A stretch of 64,000 bases of DNA. It comes from Bacillota bacterium (GTDB lineage: Bacteria > Bacillota > Clostridia > Lachnospirales > Lachnospiraceae). Shown piece after piece: positions 37,353 through 46,962 of the stretch. The translations under genes were made by a program, and so were the position numbers. The notes under the pieces are model-generated. The model made no database searches, was not told the DNA's origin, and was given only the letters and a program-made list of their open reading frames with translations. Where the stretch lies: contig JAEWAK010000042.1 of the NCBI GenBank assembly GCA_023391695.1, forward strand, positions 1-64,000. Direction: 5' to 3'. The first letter of the stretch is position 1. Each line of letters opens with the position of its first letter.

Positions 37353-38082
37353 AGTGGATACAGAAATAACTGTTTTGATATGTTTTATCAAATAATACTT
37401 TGTATCATTTGATACCTGGAATCAAATCAGTACTATATTGAAGTATCCATTCATATAAAATTGAAATTTGCAGTTTCGTCTCGGATTGCAAGCATAAATT
37501 GAATTCATTTCAATTTAATAAAAAAGAGACAGATAAAAGCGGGGATTTAAATCCCTGCTTTTATCATTTAATCTTTTAAAACGAACGAAAACTGAATATT
37601 GAGTGGGACACAAAAATAATGAAGTCCGGCTGTTGCAAATGATAAATCTACCGTGACTGGCTTTATTAATATTATAACGGATAATCAGCCCTTATATTGT
37701 TATATTCTTGTCATTTCCATATTCTTGCCATTCCATATTTTTGCCATTCTATCTTCTTACCATTCTGTTTTTCCTTACATTTATTCCCGAATTCCTTTTG
37801 CATAATAAAATATTATTCAGACATAATAATGAATGGATACCAAAACAAATTCCTTTTATGAATCTGATTCATAATTGAATTCGTTATACCGTATCCACTT
37901 CCGATAAAAATTGAAGTTTGCAGTTTAGTCTCAGAATTGCAAAAAAAAATTCTTTACCAAAACTGTAGGAGATGGTTAAGTTGGACTGGCTTATTGTCAA
38001 GAAAAATACTGTTTCAGATGATGATGGTAAAAATGATTTTTAATCGAATGAAAACTGAATATTGAGTGAGACACAAAAATAA
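37353..38082. repeat. Non-coding region with duplicated blocks
   Basis: No gene lies in 37290-38116. A block at 37443-37491 recurs at 37891-37940, and a 38-base block at 37582-37619 recurs at 38045-38082 with two mismatches, in the same order. GTATCC/GGATAC ends appear as inverted pairs (37353-37361 with 37443-37454; 37829-37840 with 37891-37899), like small MITE-type units. A hairpin AAGCGGGGATTTAAATCCCTGCTT lies at about 37540-37565. Confidence 0.6.
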
Positions 38083-38113
38083 AAGCAGGGATTTTCATAA
38101 TCTCTGCTTTTAT
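38079..38113 (-). terminator. Rho-independent terminator of the P450 gene
   Basis: ATAAAAGCAGGGA (38079-38091) pairs with TCTCTGCTTTTAT (38101-38113) with one mismatch, and the minus strand continues ATTTTTGTG. It lies four bases beyond the P450 stop. Confidence 0.75.
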
Positions 38114-38116
38114 TTA

Positions 38117-39409
38117 TCATTTCCCTTTCACACGCCTGACCTTATTTATGATAAATCTGCTTTTGGGAAGAGTCGGGATCCTGCCTAAGTGAAAGGTAAG
38201 ATTCTGTCTTGGCACGTAATAACTTATATTAGCGGCTAAATAAGTTAAACTTGCTTTCATAATCCCGATTGTGACCATTTCCCCGGGACAGCGGTGACCG
38301 TCATAATGATCACCTCCGCCCTGGGGTATAAATCCGTAAGGTTTATCATTCCATTTCCGGAATCTCTCCGGATAGAATTCATAAGGTTTTCTCCATATAC
38401 GGGAATCATGGTCAATGCCGTAAACATCCAGGAGCACCAGAGTACCTTTTTTAAATAAATAATTGTTCCATACAAAATCATTCCTTACCCTCGCTCCCAC
38501 AAATGGGGTAAAGGGATAAAAACGCCTTATTTCCTGGACAAACATCAGATCGTAATTATTTTCATTCCTCACTATTTTTATCCGGCTGTCCGGATGTTCA
38601 TGAAAAGTTAATGCACCGAAAGTAATATAAGTAGCGATTGCAACGATTGGCCTTATGATATTGATCAACTCCACTGCCGCCGTCTGGGTGCTTAACAGTT
38701 TTCCCTTTAAGTTCCGGTGCCAGGCAATGGTATAGGCAGCCGTATTTTTGTTTTGGGCCAGGCTTTCATGACGAATGCGTATAATTATGTCCCTTATCCA
38801 GGCTTCTGACCGCTTTCTGGCACATTTTCCTTCATAATATCTTAAACCTATGCCTCCGAAACCGTCTACCAGTTTTCCCAGATCACAGGCTCTTTTCTCC
38901 GTCTCTGAATTATTTAACGGGACACCGGCCCATTCACAGGCAATTTTACACATGATTTTCTGAACTTCATCAAAAAGTACAATATGATTCGGATGTAAAA
39001 AAGTGCCCTGTCCTTTACGGGCTTTTCTTTCCCAATCTATTGCAGCCATTTCCCACTGATCCTGTGTAATTTTTTCAAGCCGGCTTAAATTGTAAGGTGT
39101 CATAATGGACATAAACATGGCTTTCCGGTGCTTATGCGCATTCCCGTCCAGGGACTGTACTCCATGTTCACCGAATAATGTTTTCTGTACTCTTTTTGGG
39201 GCGGCTCCTTTTCTTGTAAAATTACGGTTATCATAAAATATCTTCGAAGCTTCTTCCCCGCTGATACAGATGACTTTTTCGCCCATCAGCCGGGTTATAA
39301 AGATATCCGACCGGTATTTCCTGCACCTTTTTTGTATAAATTCATAACCTTCCATCCATAGGGCTAAACTGCTGGTTTTATCCTTTGGCACTTTATCAAT
39401 TGCATTCAT
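38117..39409 (-). CDS. CYP152-family cytochrome P450 (fatty acid peroxygenase)
   Basis: A 430-residue P450. The heme-binding stretch FIPQGGGDHYDGHRCPGE has Cys374, and IIRPIVA has Arg253-Pro254; both are exactly 11 residues beyond Cys363 and Arg242-Pro243 of B. subtilis P450 BS-beta (CYP152A1). That Arg binds the substrate carboxylate, so H2O2-driven hydroxylation of fatty acids is expected. No redox partner is needed, as suits an anaerobe. No operon partner is seen. Confidence 0.93.
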   Translation of the reverse strand: MNAIDKVPKDKTSSLALWMEGYEFIQKRCRKYRSDIFITRLMGEKVICISGEEASKIFYDNRNFTRKGAAPKRVQKTLFGEHGVQSLDGNAHKHRKAMFMSIMTPYNLSRLEKITQDQWEMAAIDWERKARKGQGTFLHPNHIVLFDEVQKIMCKIACEWAGVPLNNSETEKRACDLGKLVDGFGGIGLRYYEGKCARKRSEAWIRDIIIRIRHESLAQNKNTAAYTIAWHRNLKGKLLSTQTAAVELINIIRPIVAIATYITFGALTFHEHPDSRIKIVRNENNYDLMFVQEIRRFYPFTPFVGARVRNDFVWNNYLFKKGTLVLLDVYGIDHDSRIWRKPYEFYPERFRKWNDKPYGFIPQGGGDHYDGHRCPGEMVTIGIMKASLTYLAANISYYVPRQNLTFHLGRIPTLPKSRFIINKVRRVKGK

Positions 39410-39500
39410 TTTTTGTCTCCTACTTTTCCATTTTTTATATCATTGGTTATTATGTGATAAAAATGAAAAAAAATACCAAAACAAACTTCCGAATGCCTAT

Positions 39501-39560
39501 GACAATAGTCAAAGCGGATATTCTTAGGTCCGCTACGCTACTTGCTTGTAAGGTTAAATA
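39501..39560. repeat. Multi-hairpin repeat, partial copy (inverted)
   Basis: Reading the minus strand gives AAGCAAGTAG, AGCGGACC and ATCCGCTTTGACT in the order of copy 1. It extends into the alpha-galactosidase 3' end, supplying its final codons and stop. Confidence 0.6.
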
Positions 39561-41748
39561 AAAGGGAAGCAAAATCACCGCCGGCCTGATCTAAATCTTT
39601 CCGGTTAATAACAAGACCGATATTCATCAATTCATCACCATATGCTTCCATGGTCCCTCCAAGGCTATTTACCTGATATAAAGTCCCCTCATTCAGACCT
39701 GCCGCTTTAAGGCGCAGCCAGCCGGCATTTACTTTGTTTAAACGCTGGTAATATCCTGCGATGGCCTTCGACTTATCTTCCGATACCACGATCCAGGCCG
39801 TGTCATTCCCATGAAAGGGACTTTTTAACCGGTAAAAAGTACCCTGCTGTAACAGACTGCGGTTTTCCTTATAATACCGTATCTGTTCTTTCACCGCCTC
39901 GATTTCTTCCTCCGTCAGTTTATTTATATCCAGTTCGTAACCGAAGGCACCGAAAAATGCCGTATTGGCTCTTGTCTGGATCGGGGTCAGTCTGCCAAGC
40001 TGATGATTTGGAACCGCCGAAACATGGGCACCCATACTGGAGATAGGGTAAACCATACTGGTTCCATACTGTATTTTTAACCTTTCACTTCCATCCGTAT
40101 TATCACTGCACCAGGTTTGAGGCGCAAAATATAACATACCCGGGTCAAAGCGTCCGCCGCCGCTTGCACAGGATTCAAATAAAATATCCGGAAACTCCGC
40201 GATCAGTCTTGTATATAAATCATAGACACCTAAAATATATTTATGCATTACCATTCCCTGCTCTTCCGGCTGTGCAATCCTTGAATAGCACTCCGTAATA
40301 TAACGGTTCATATCCCATTTAATATAGGAAATTTTCGATTCCCTTATAATACCGGCAATCATGGAATGAATATGATCCACTACTTCTTTCCTTGAAAAAT
40401 CCAACACATGCTGGGTGCGGCTTAAACTTTCAAAACGTCCCGGAACAGATATAATGTAATCCGGATGGTTCCGGTATAAATCACTGTTTTTATTGGTCAT
40501 TTCCGGTTCGATCCACAGACCGAACTGCATGCCAAGGGTTTCGATTTTTTCGGACAAACCGCGAATACCGCCCGGCAGTTTTTCTTTGTTTACATACCAG
40601 TCCCCCAGACTCTGCCTGTCATCGTCCCTGGTACCAAACCACCCGTCATCCAGTACAAATAATTCAACACCCACTGATTTTGCTTTTTCTGCAATTTTTA
40701 AAATGGATTCTTCGTTAAAATCCATATAAGTAGCTTCCCAGTTATTTAACAGGACCGGGCGGACTTTATCCCTCCACTTGCCTCTCACCAGTCTGGTCCG
40801 GTAAAGTTTGTGATAAGTTTGGCTCATTTTATTTAATCCCCGGTCGGAATATACCATCACCGCTTCCGGAGTCTGGAAGACCTCTCCCGGTTTTAAAGGC
40901 CATTCAAAATTACCCGGGTGAATTCCCATTATCACTCTGGTCATATCATGGGTACAGACTTCTACCTGGGCTAAGAAACTTCCGCTGTATACAAGACTGA
41001 ATCCATAAACTTCTCCTGTGTGTTCCGTTGTTTCCGGACGTTTCAGGGCGAGAAAGGGATTATGCTCCGTACTGCTGGCGCCACGCATACTATAAACAGA
41101 CTGGATTCCCTGTTCCAGTTTTCTCAATTTAACATAGCGTTCTCTTGCCCATGCCCCGGACAGCTGCAGCATCTCAAAATCCATATCCGCAAAGTCAATA
41201 CTTGCACTCATGGCATTAGTCAGGCAGATGGCTTCTGGTCCTTCCTGTATGAATTTGGCATTCCTTGCCAGAACCGGTAAGTCCTCATATATGGTATAAG
41301 AAAGGATCAACCTGGTTTTGGTCAGGGAGTCAAACAGTTCAATTTCAAGGCTGTCTGCCTCCCTTTCCTCTTCTACATATACTGCCGGAAGGGGTTCCAG
41401 CTTTTTCTTTCCCTTATAGATAGCATGACCGGCATATTCAAAATTACTGATTCTGCTTCCTTTCTCCTGTTTTATTTCAAAAGCAGGGTAGCGGTAATCT
41501 CCGGTACCATAAGAGGGATATTCCTGCTTGGTATACTGCAAATAAAGTTTCGAAGGCTCCGGACAGTGGGATGCCGCCTGGCTCCGCTTCATTTCTTCAT
41601 GTAAATGGGCAAAAGAATCCCTGTCCAGAACTTTCTTTCCGTAATATAAATTTCCCAGTTGATTATCTTCCATAATTTCAATAATATAACTGATTTCTTT
41701 ATTATAAAGATGGAATTCTTTCGATTGTTCATGATATATAATTGGCAT
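39538..41748 (-). CDS. GH36 alpha-galactosidase
   Basis: A 736-residue family 36 enzyme releasing galactose from raffinose-type oligosaccharides and melibiose. LNNWEATYMDFNE opens the barrel, KWDMNRY carries the nucleophile Asp and WCSDNTD the acid/base Asp; CASGGGRFD is the usual loop. No signal peptide, so cytoplasmic, acting on sugars delivered by the ABC importer upstream. The final residues NLTSK and stop lie in a dispersed repeat. Confidence 0.94.
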   Translation of the reverse strand: MPIIYHEQSKEFHLYNKEISYIIEIMEDNQLGNLYYGKKVLDRDSFAHLHEEMKRSQAASHCPEPSKLYLQYTKQEYPSYGTGDYRYPAFEIKQEKGSRISNFEYAGHAIYKGKKKLEPLPAVYVEEEREADSLEIELFDSLTKTRLILSYTIYEDLPVLARNAKFIQEGPEAICLTNAMSASIDFADMDFEMLQLSGAWARERYVKLRKLEQGIQSVYSMRGASSTEHNPFLALKRPETTEHTGEVYGFSLVYSGSFLAQVEVCTHDMTRVIMGIHPGNFEWPLKPGEVFQTPEAVMVYSDRGLNKMSQTYHKLYRTRLVRGKWRDKVRPVLLNNWEATYMDFNEESILKIAEKAKSVGVELFVLDDGWFGTRDDDRQSLGDWYVNKEKLPGGIRGLSEKIETLGMQFGLWIEPEMTNKNSDLYRNHPDYIISVPGRFESLSRTQHVLDFSRKEVVDHIHSMIAGIIRESKISYIKWDMNRYITECYSRIAQPEEQGMVMHKYILGVYDLYTRLIAEFPDILFESCASGGGRFDPGMLYFAPQTWCSDNTDGSERLKIQYGTSMVYPISSMGAHVSAVPNHQLGRLTPIQTRANTAFFGAFGYELDINKLTEEEIEAVKEQIRYYKENRSLLQQGTFYRLKSPFHGNDTAWIVVSEDKSKAIAGYYQRLNKVNAGWLRLKAAGLNEGTLYQVNSLGGTMEAYGDELMNIGLVINRKDLDQAGGDFASLLFNLTSK

Positions 41749-41840
41749 AGTTTTCTCCCTTATCTGATTTTATCCTATTTAAGTTGGTGTACTGATTCTG
41801 TTTTTCTAAACCATACAGAGCGTGTTTGAAACATGCTAGT

Positions 41841-41960
41841 GCCGGACTGGATGCTCCTCTTTGTGTAAGGCAAGAAGCAGGCTTAAGTTAAATAGAAGAC
41901 AGTTCCGGCTAAAATACCTCTCGTTGCAGGTATAAGGTTAGCGCCGCAGCGGACCTTTAA
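41841..41960. repeat. Multi-hairpin repeat, copy 2
   Basis: GCCGGACT...AGTTCCGGC forms the first hairpin, then ATACCTC...GCAGGTATAAGGTTA and GCAGCGGACC follow as in copy 1 at 165-285. It begins about 18 bases beyond the permease stop at 41978. Confidence 0.65.
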
Positions 41961-41977
41961 TCTTAGCCTTAACTTTC

Positions 41978-42808
41978 TTACAGCTTACCGCCGCTGGTTG
42001 CAATTCCTTCTATAAATTGCTTCTGGAATATAAGGTAAATGACGATCATTGGTATACATGCAAGTAAAGATGCCGCCATAAGTTCCGGATAGTTGGAGGC
42101 AAATTGTCCCTGCAATTTTGCTAATGCTGCCGACAAAGGCATGGTATTTTGTTCTGTATTTACGACCAAAGGCCACATCAGGTCTTTATAGGCAAACAGT
42201 GCCGTAAAAATTCCCAGGGCAACCATGGAGGATTTCGTAAGGGGAGCCATAACATATAAAAATCGCTGAGCAATATTACATCCGTCCAGTGTGGCTGCTT
42301 CCTCTAAATCCTTTGGAAGGCTCATATACGCCTGCCTTAGGAGGAACGTACCGAATGCCGTCACCAAACCCGGAAAAATAAGGGCAAAACTTGTATTTAA
42401 CATCCCAATTTTACTTACCATCAAATATTGCGGAATAATGAATATCTGCCCGGGTACCATCATTTGAAACAGTACTAAGGAAAAAGCGATATCCCGCCCT
42501 TTAAACTCCAGGCGTCCGAAGGCATAACCTGCCATAGTAGCCGTAAGTACCGCACACAAAACACGGCCTGCAATCAGGATCATGGTATTGATATATAATC
42601 TATCAAAATGCATTTTGCTTAAGACCGATTCAAAAGCTTCCGTTCTCCAAACCGACGGAAAAATAATAAACGGATTCATCTGTGTTGATTCGGATATTGT
42701 TTTAAATGAAGTTAATATCATCCATAAAAAGGGAACAAGCATGGTTATAGCTCCAATTATTAGTACCACATGTATGACAACAATACTGAATTTTCTCTGT
42801 TTTCCCAT
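41978..42808 (-). CDS. Sugar ABC transporter permease, MsmG-like
   Basis: A 276-residue inner-membrane permease with six helices. The EAA loop EAATLDGCNIAQRFLYVMAPLT fits CUT1-family carbohydrate importers. It is the third gene of the ABC cassette and is followed by alpha-galactosidase, pointing to alpha-galactosides. No ATPase gene is present, as usual where a shared MsmK/MsiK serves. Confidence 0.9.
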   Translation of the reverse strand: MGKQRKFSIVVIHVVLIIGAITMLVPFLWMILTSFKTISESTQMNPFIIFPSVWRTEAFESVLSKMHFDRLYINTMILIAGRVLCAVLTATMAGYAFGRLEFKGRDIAFSLVLFQMMVPGQIFIIPQYLMVSKIGMLNTSFALIFPGLVTAFGTFLLRQAYMSLPKDLEEAATLDGCNIAQRFLYVMAPLTKSSMVALGIFTALFAYKDLMWPLVVNTEQNTMPLSAALAKLQGQFASNYPELMAASLLACIPMIVIYLIFQKQFIEGIATSGGKL

Positions 42809-42823
42809 ATCCCCTTCTCCTTT

Positions 42824-43735
42824 CTAATTGTAGTTAACCCATTTTTTCTGATATTTTACCTGAATAACCGTTATGACCATAATAACCAGCAGCAGTAACA
42901 TTACAATGGCCGAACCATAACCTTTGTTCGATTCAATAAAAGAGTATTTATAGAATAAATACACCAGCGACTGGGTTTTGGGAAACGCCGGATTGGTCCT
43001 GTCCATCATCATATAAATTACATCAAAAACCTGCATGGCCCCGATAATCCTTGTAATAGCTACAAAGAACATGGTAGGAGAGATTAAAGGCAGGGTTATG
43101 GAGAAAAATTGTTTTATTCCGCCTGCACCGTCAATCTCCGAGGCTTCATAATAATCCCTGGGAATTTCCTGGAGACCTGCCAGGAAAAGCACCATATTAT
43201 AACCGATTACCGACCATACACCAACTGCTGCGATAAAAACAAATGTAAAATCAGGACTTGAAATCCAGTTTACGGATTTTAAACCAATCGCATTTAACAG
43301 GTGGTTTAATAAACCGAATTCGGAGTTATATAACCATCTCCAAACCATGGCAACCGCAGCCGGTGCCGCAACCATGGGAAGAAAGTAAATTGTCCTGTAA
43401 ACGGTACGGCCGAATATCTTGCGGTTTAACAATACGGCAAGAACAATTGCGATCGCAATGGAAAAAGGCACCTCTACGACAGCATACTTGAAGGTGTTAA
43501 GCAGAGCCTGCCAGACACTGTCATCCGCAATCAGTTTTTTATAATTGTCAAAGCCTACAAATATGTTTCCTTTACCAAACGCTCCTGTTTTAAAAAAACT
43601 CTGGTATAAAGTCTGGAAAATAGGTATTATATTCAAAATAACCAGGCCGATCATGGTAGGCAGAATAAATAACCAACCCCAGATAAATTCATTTCTTTTC
43701 TGCTTTATCCCTTTTGATTTCACTTTTCCTGACAC
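42824..43735 (-). CDS. Sugar ABC transporter permease, MsmF-like
   Basis: A 303-residue permease with six helices and the EAA loop EASEIDGAGGIKQFFSITLPLISP. It pairs with the following permease to form the CUT1-type channel. Spacing to the next gene is 15 bases. Confidence 0.9.
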   Translation of the reverse strand: MSGKVKSKGIKQKRNEFIWGWLFILPTMIGLVILNIIPIFQTLYQSFFKTGAFGKGNIFVGFDNYKKLIADDSVWQALLNTFKYAVVEVPFSIAIAIVLAVLLNRKIFGRTVYRTIYFLPMVAAPAAVAMVWRWLYNSEFGLLNHLLNAIGLKSVNWISSPDFTFVFIAAVGVWSVIGYNMVLFLAGLQEIPRDYYEASEIDGAGGIKQFFSITLPLISPTMFFVAITRIIGAMQVFDVIYMMMDRTNPAFPKTQSLVYLFYKYSFIESNKGYGSAIVMLLLLVIMVITVIQVKYQKKWVNYN

Positions 43736-43888
43736 AATATCATCTCCTTATATGATTTCTCCTTAAGAAATTTATCCCTGAGAAGAAGGGCAGGCTTCCC
43801 CCATTGCCACCTGGTCGATGCCTGCCACAATTGCTCTTCTATCCTTCTATATCAGAACCCATTATCAGCCCCAATGCCGTAACCGCTT

Positions 43889-45244
43889 CTACTGTTCTTC
43901 TGCCAGGGTTGCATTCATTTCGGTAGTAATGTCCGCACATACATCTTCTACACTCTTAGCACCTGTCCATGCATCCACCAGCTTTTCACCGATCATGTTT
44001 TCCCAGGTTACTGTTGTTTTGGAATATGGCCGGATTACCAGATCATTCATCATATCCAGATACGCCTGCAGGTTAAAATCCGGGTAAGCTTTGGTCCAGT
44101 TTGCAACCGTTCCTTCATAAGCGGAAATAACAATACCTAAGTCAGATTGTTTTTGCTGAGCTTCCTGTGAGCCCATATATTCAATCAGGGCCCAGGCTTC
44201 ATCCAGTTTATCCGTATTGGCCGCTGCCGCCCAGCCAAGACCATTGTATATGGACGCTCTTCTTCCGGTAGCCCCGTCTTTCGGAAGTACGGCAATATCA
44301 CAGTTTTCTTTTACATAATCATTGTTGCAAAGTTCTGCAAGCATCCAGGAACCCTGAGTGATCATAGCAACTTTACCTGCCTCAAATAAAGCTTCCGGAT
44401 TATTTTCAGTCATTGTTTCATAATTCGGTGTCAATCCTTCTTTTACTAAGCCGGAAGCAAAATTAATTGCCTTGATGGTACCTTCCTGATCAAATCCGGA
44501 AGCTTTCTTATCGTCTGTAATAATTGTACCTCCCATATCATAAACCATATTATACCAACCATCCTGGGTATTGCTTGGTTTGATCGCATATCCATATTGG
44601 CTTCCGTCCGGTTTGGTCAGTTTTTTACATGCTTCTTTAAAATCCTCCCAGGTCCAGGAATCATCCGGATAGGAAAGACCCGCTTCATCAAACATGGTCT
44701 TGTTGTACCATAAAGCAATCGTATCGATATCTTTGGGTACCGCATATTGTTTTTCACCCTGCCATTTATAGATATTTACAATATCCTCAGGGAATTTGGA
44801 CATATCAACTTTTTCACTTTTTGCAATTCGATCGGTCAGGTCCAGTAACATTTCATATTCCGAATATTTTGAGATTTCATTGGAGTGCATCCAGAATACG
44901 TCCGGCAGTGTTCCGCCTGTCGCACCGGCTTCCAGCATGGTCCAGTACTGGTCCCATGGAGTAACCTGGATTTCTGCCTTAATTCCGGTCTGAGCCGTAA
45001 AATCATCTATTATTTTTCTTATTCCCGGTTCCTGATTCGTATCCCAGATTGCTACGATCAATGTATCACCGGATACCTCTGCCGTCCCATCGGCAGCCGG
45101 GGTTGTTTCTTCCCCTGTAGCTTCGCTTACCTCACCGGAATTACCGGCAGAACCTTCATTGGGTTTGCTGTTACCGCCGCAAGCGGATAAAGACATTACC
45201 ATAATTGCTGCCATTACCACTGTCAATAACTTCTTTAATTTCAT
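43889..45244 (-). CDS. Sugar ABC transporter substrate-binding lipoprotein
   Basis: A 451-residue lipoprotein. The N-terminal signal ends in the lipobox LSACGG (Cys22), followed by a Gly/Thr/Glu-rich linker and a type 1 extracellular solute-binding domain. It binds the oligosaccharide outside the membrane. Probably raffinose-type sugars, by context. GGAGG precedes the ATG. Confidence 0.92.
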   Translation of the reverse strand: MKLKKLLTVVMAAIMVMSLSACGGNSKPNEGSAGNSGEVSEATGEETTPAADGTAEVSGDTLIVAIWDTNQEPGIRKIIDDFTAQTGIKAEIQVTPWDQYWTMLEAGATGGTLPDVFWMHSNEISKYSEYEMLLDLTDRIAKSEKVDMSKFPEDIVNIYKWQGEKQYAVPKDIDTIALWYNKTMFDEAGLSYPDDSWTWEDFKEACKKLTKPDGSQYGYAIKPSNTQDGWYNMVYDMGGTIITDDKKASGFDQEGTIKAINFASGLVKEGLTPNYETMTENNPEALFEAGKVAMITQGSWMLAELCNNDYVKENCDIAVLPKDGATGRRASIYNGLGWAAAANTDKLDEAWALIEYMGSQEAQQKQSDLGIVISAYEGTVANWTKAYPDFNLQAYLDMMNDLVIRPYSKTTVTWENMIGEKLVDAWTGAKSVEDVCADITTEMNATLAEEQ

Positions 45245-45949
45245 AAATAAACCTCCTCGTCTTTATAATGCCTTCTGTTCTACCGAATCTATAATTCAGA
45301 TTCAGTGTGTTTATAATTATATAGGCACATTAACAATAATGAAATGGATTTATGTTATATGAACATGTCATTATGTTACTTTTTTTAGTGATTACAGGCA
45401 AATGCTTATGCACTTTAACCACTAAAGCAAAACCATAGCGGATATTCCAGGTCTGCTGCGCTGGGATTCTAATCTTATACCTGCTATCCTGGCACTTCAA
45501 TCGGAGCCCTGTCTCCGATTGAAACAAATAAGTCTCTCTCTTACACTTACGCTTTGTAAGGTGGAAAATGTATTTGCAATTTTAACCGCAGAATACAGGG
45601 ATTGTACTTTAATCCCCATATCTTTGATTGAATAAATGATAAATATCTGATAGAATTATTATAACTATTCAGCACACCCGGGAAGCGAATTAAAAAACAA
45701 GCTTAAATAATGTATTTTGTTTAATCAGCGCCGGTGTACTGCAAATTATCCGGAAAATCTGCCTAAATACCAAGCAGCCGGTACACCAGAATATCCGTAT
45801 TAAAAATATTATTAATATTTATTTGAAAATTATGTATATTTCCATATTTAACATGCATAAGCGCAGTAACTGAATAGCCGCTTTGACTATCGGGACGAGT
45901 ACAATTTGACAGGGAAAATATTTCGGAGAGGTTTGAAAGGAGAGGTTTT
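45245..45949. other. Divergent intergenic region with repeat copy
   Basis: Holds the promoters of the ABC operon and the AraC gene and an inverted copy of the multi-hairpin repeat at 45431-45524. Near 45868-45890 a further AATAGCCGCTTTGACT fragment resembles the repeat edge. A TATAAT box on the minus strand lies about 80 bases before the binding-protein gene. No gene is seen. Confidence 0.5.
45431..45524. repeat. Multi-hairpin repeat, copy 3 (inverted)
   Basis: On the minus strand the order is TCAATCGGAG-ACAGGG-CTCCGATTGA, then AGCAGGTATAAGATTAG, then CAGCAGACC and ATATCCGCTATGG. This follows copy 1 module by module with base differences, and the stem of the first hairpin is kept by compensating changes (AGTCGGAG/CTCCGACT to AATCGGAG/CTCCGATT). 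Confidence 0.65.
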
Positions 45950-46831
45950 ATGGAAAAACCTACCACCTATAATACGAGAGTCGGATTTCGTTGTCTTAGA
46001 AATATCAAAAAACAAACGAATGATTTGTATCTGGTCCACTGCGGACACCAGCAGTGTACACCCGGGTATACCTATAATCACAAGATACCGAATGAATACC
46101 ATCTTCATTTTGTATTAAACGGCAAAGGCTCTTTAATTATAGACGGAAATCATTATCATATAACAAAAGAAACTATTTTCTTAATACCAAAAGATGTTCC
46201 CATCCAATATAATGCAGATATGGAGGATCCCTGGGAATACATCTGGGTCACTTTTGACGGTGATAAAGCAATTGATTATTTAAATTATTCGGGTCTTTCT
46301 GCCGATAATCCGGTTGCGATATCTACCATACCCATAGCCACCTATCTGCCCATGGTTAAAAAGATGCTGGATACCAATATCCTGACCCTGGCAAATGAAA
46401 TACGGCGGGTAGGTTATTTGTTTGATCTGCTTTCCACACTGATTGATGCCCAAAGTTCAACCCGGAGCAAAGAAAAGCAATACGATTATCCCAGTGAAAC
46501 CTATGTAGAACACGCACTTCAATATATCTCCTTAAACAATGCCCATGTAAAGGTCAGTGATATAGCACGCTATATCGGTATTAACCGTTCTTACCTTACC
46601 TCCATATTTAAAAAGGAGCTGCAGGTTTCCCCCCAGGAATATCTGGTTAATTACCGGTTACGGATTGCAGCTGAGCTGATTAAAACAACGAATCTGTCCA
46701 TACAGGATATTTCTGCCCAGGCCGGTTATGATAACCCATTTAATTTTTCAAAAATGTTTAAAATCACTTATGGAGTCAGCCCGAAAACTTATCGGCTGCA
46801 AAATACAAAAGCCTCTGAACCGGCGGAATAA
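45950..46831 (+). CDS. AraC-family regulator of the alpha-galactoside cassette
   Basis: A 293-residue regulator with an N-terminal cupin-like sensing domain (about 20-160) and two helix-turn-helix motifs at about 185-285 (VSDIARYIGINRSYLTSIFKK and IQDISAQAGYDNPFNFSKMFK). It faces the binding-protein gene and resembles MsmR/RafR activators. Activation by alpha-galactosides is inferred. Confidence 0.9.
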   Translation: MEKPTTYNTRVGFRCLRNIKKQTNDLYLVHCGHQQCTPGYTYNHKIPNEYHLHFVLNGKGSLIIDGNHYHITKETIFLIPKDVPIQYNADMEDPWEYIWVTFDGDKAIDYLNYSGLSADNPVAISTIPIATYLPMVKKMLDTNILTLANEIRRVGYLFDLLSTLIDAQSSTRSKEKQYDYPSETYVEHALQYISLNNAHVKVSDIARYIGINRSYLTSIFKKELQVSPQEYLVNYRLRIAAELIKTTNLSIQDISAQAGYDNPFNFSKMFKITYGVSPKTYRLQNTKASEPAE

Positions 46832-46908
46832 CCGGACTTTCTAAAAGATTTGCCGGCGTATGGCAGCCGATTGATAAAACTTACATTTGTATCCTAATAT
46901 AAGACAAA

Positions 46909-46933
46909 CAGGCTGGGCATGGTGCCCAGCCTG
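46909..46933. terminator. Bidirectional terminator
   Basis: CAGGCTGGGCA (46909-46919) and TGCCCAGCCTG (46923-46933) form a perfect 11-bp stem with a three-base loop between two convergent genes. Confidence 0.8.
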
Positions 46934-46962
46934 GATCAGGTTTATTGATACATTTTTTCTGC

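Noticed and set aside
37290..38116. CRISPR array
   Set aside because: Only two copies of each block exist, far apart, without regular spacers or cas genes.
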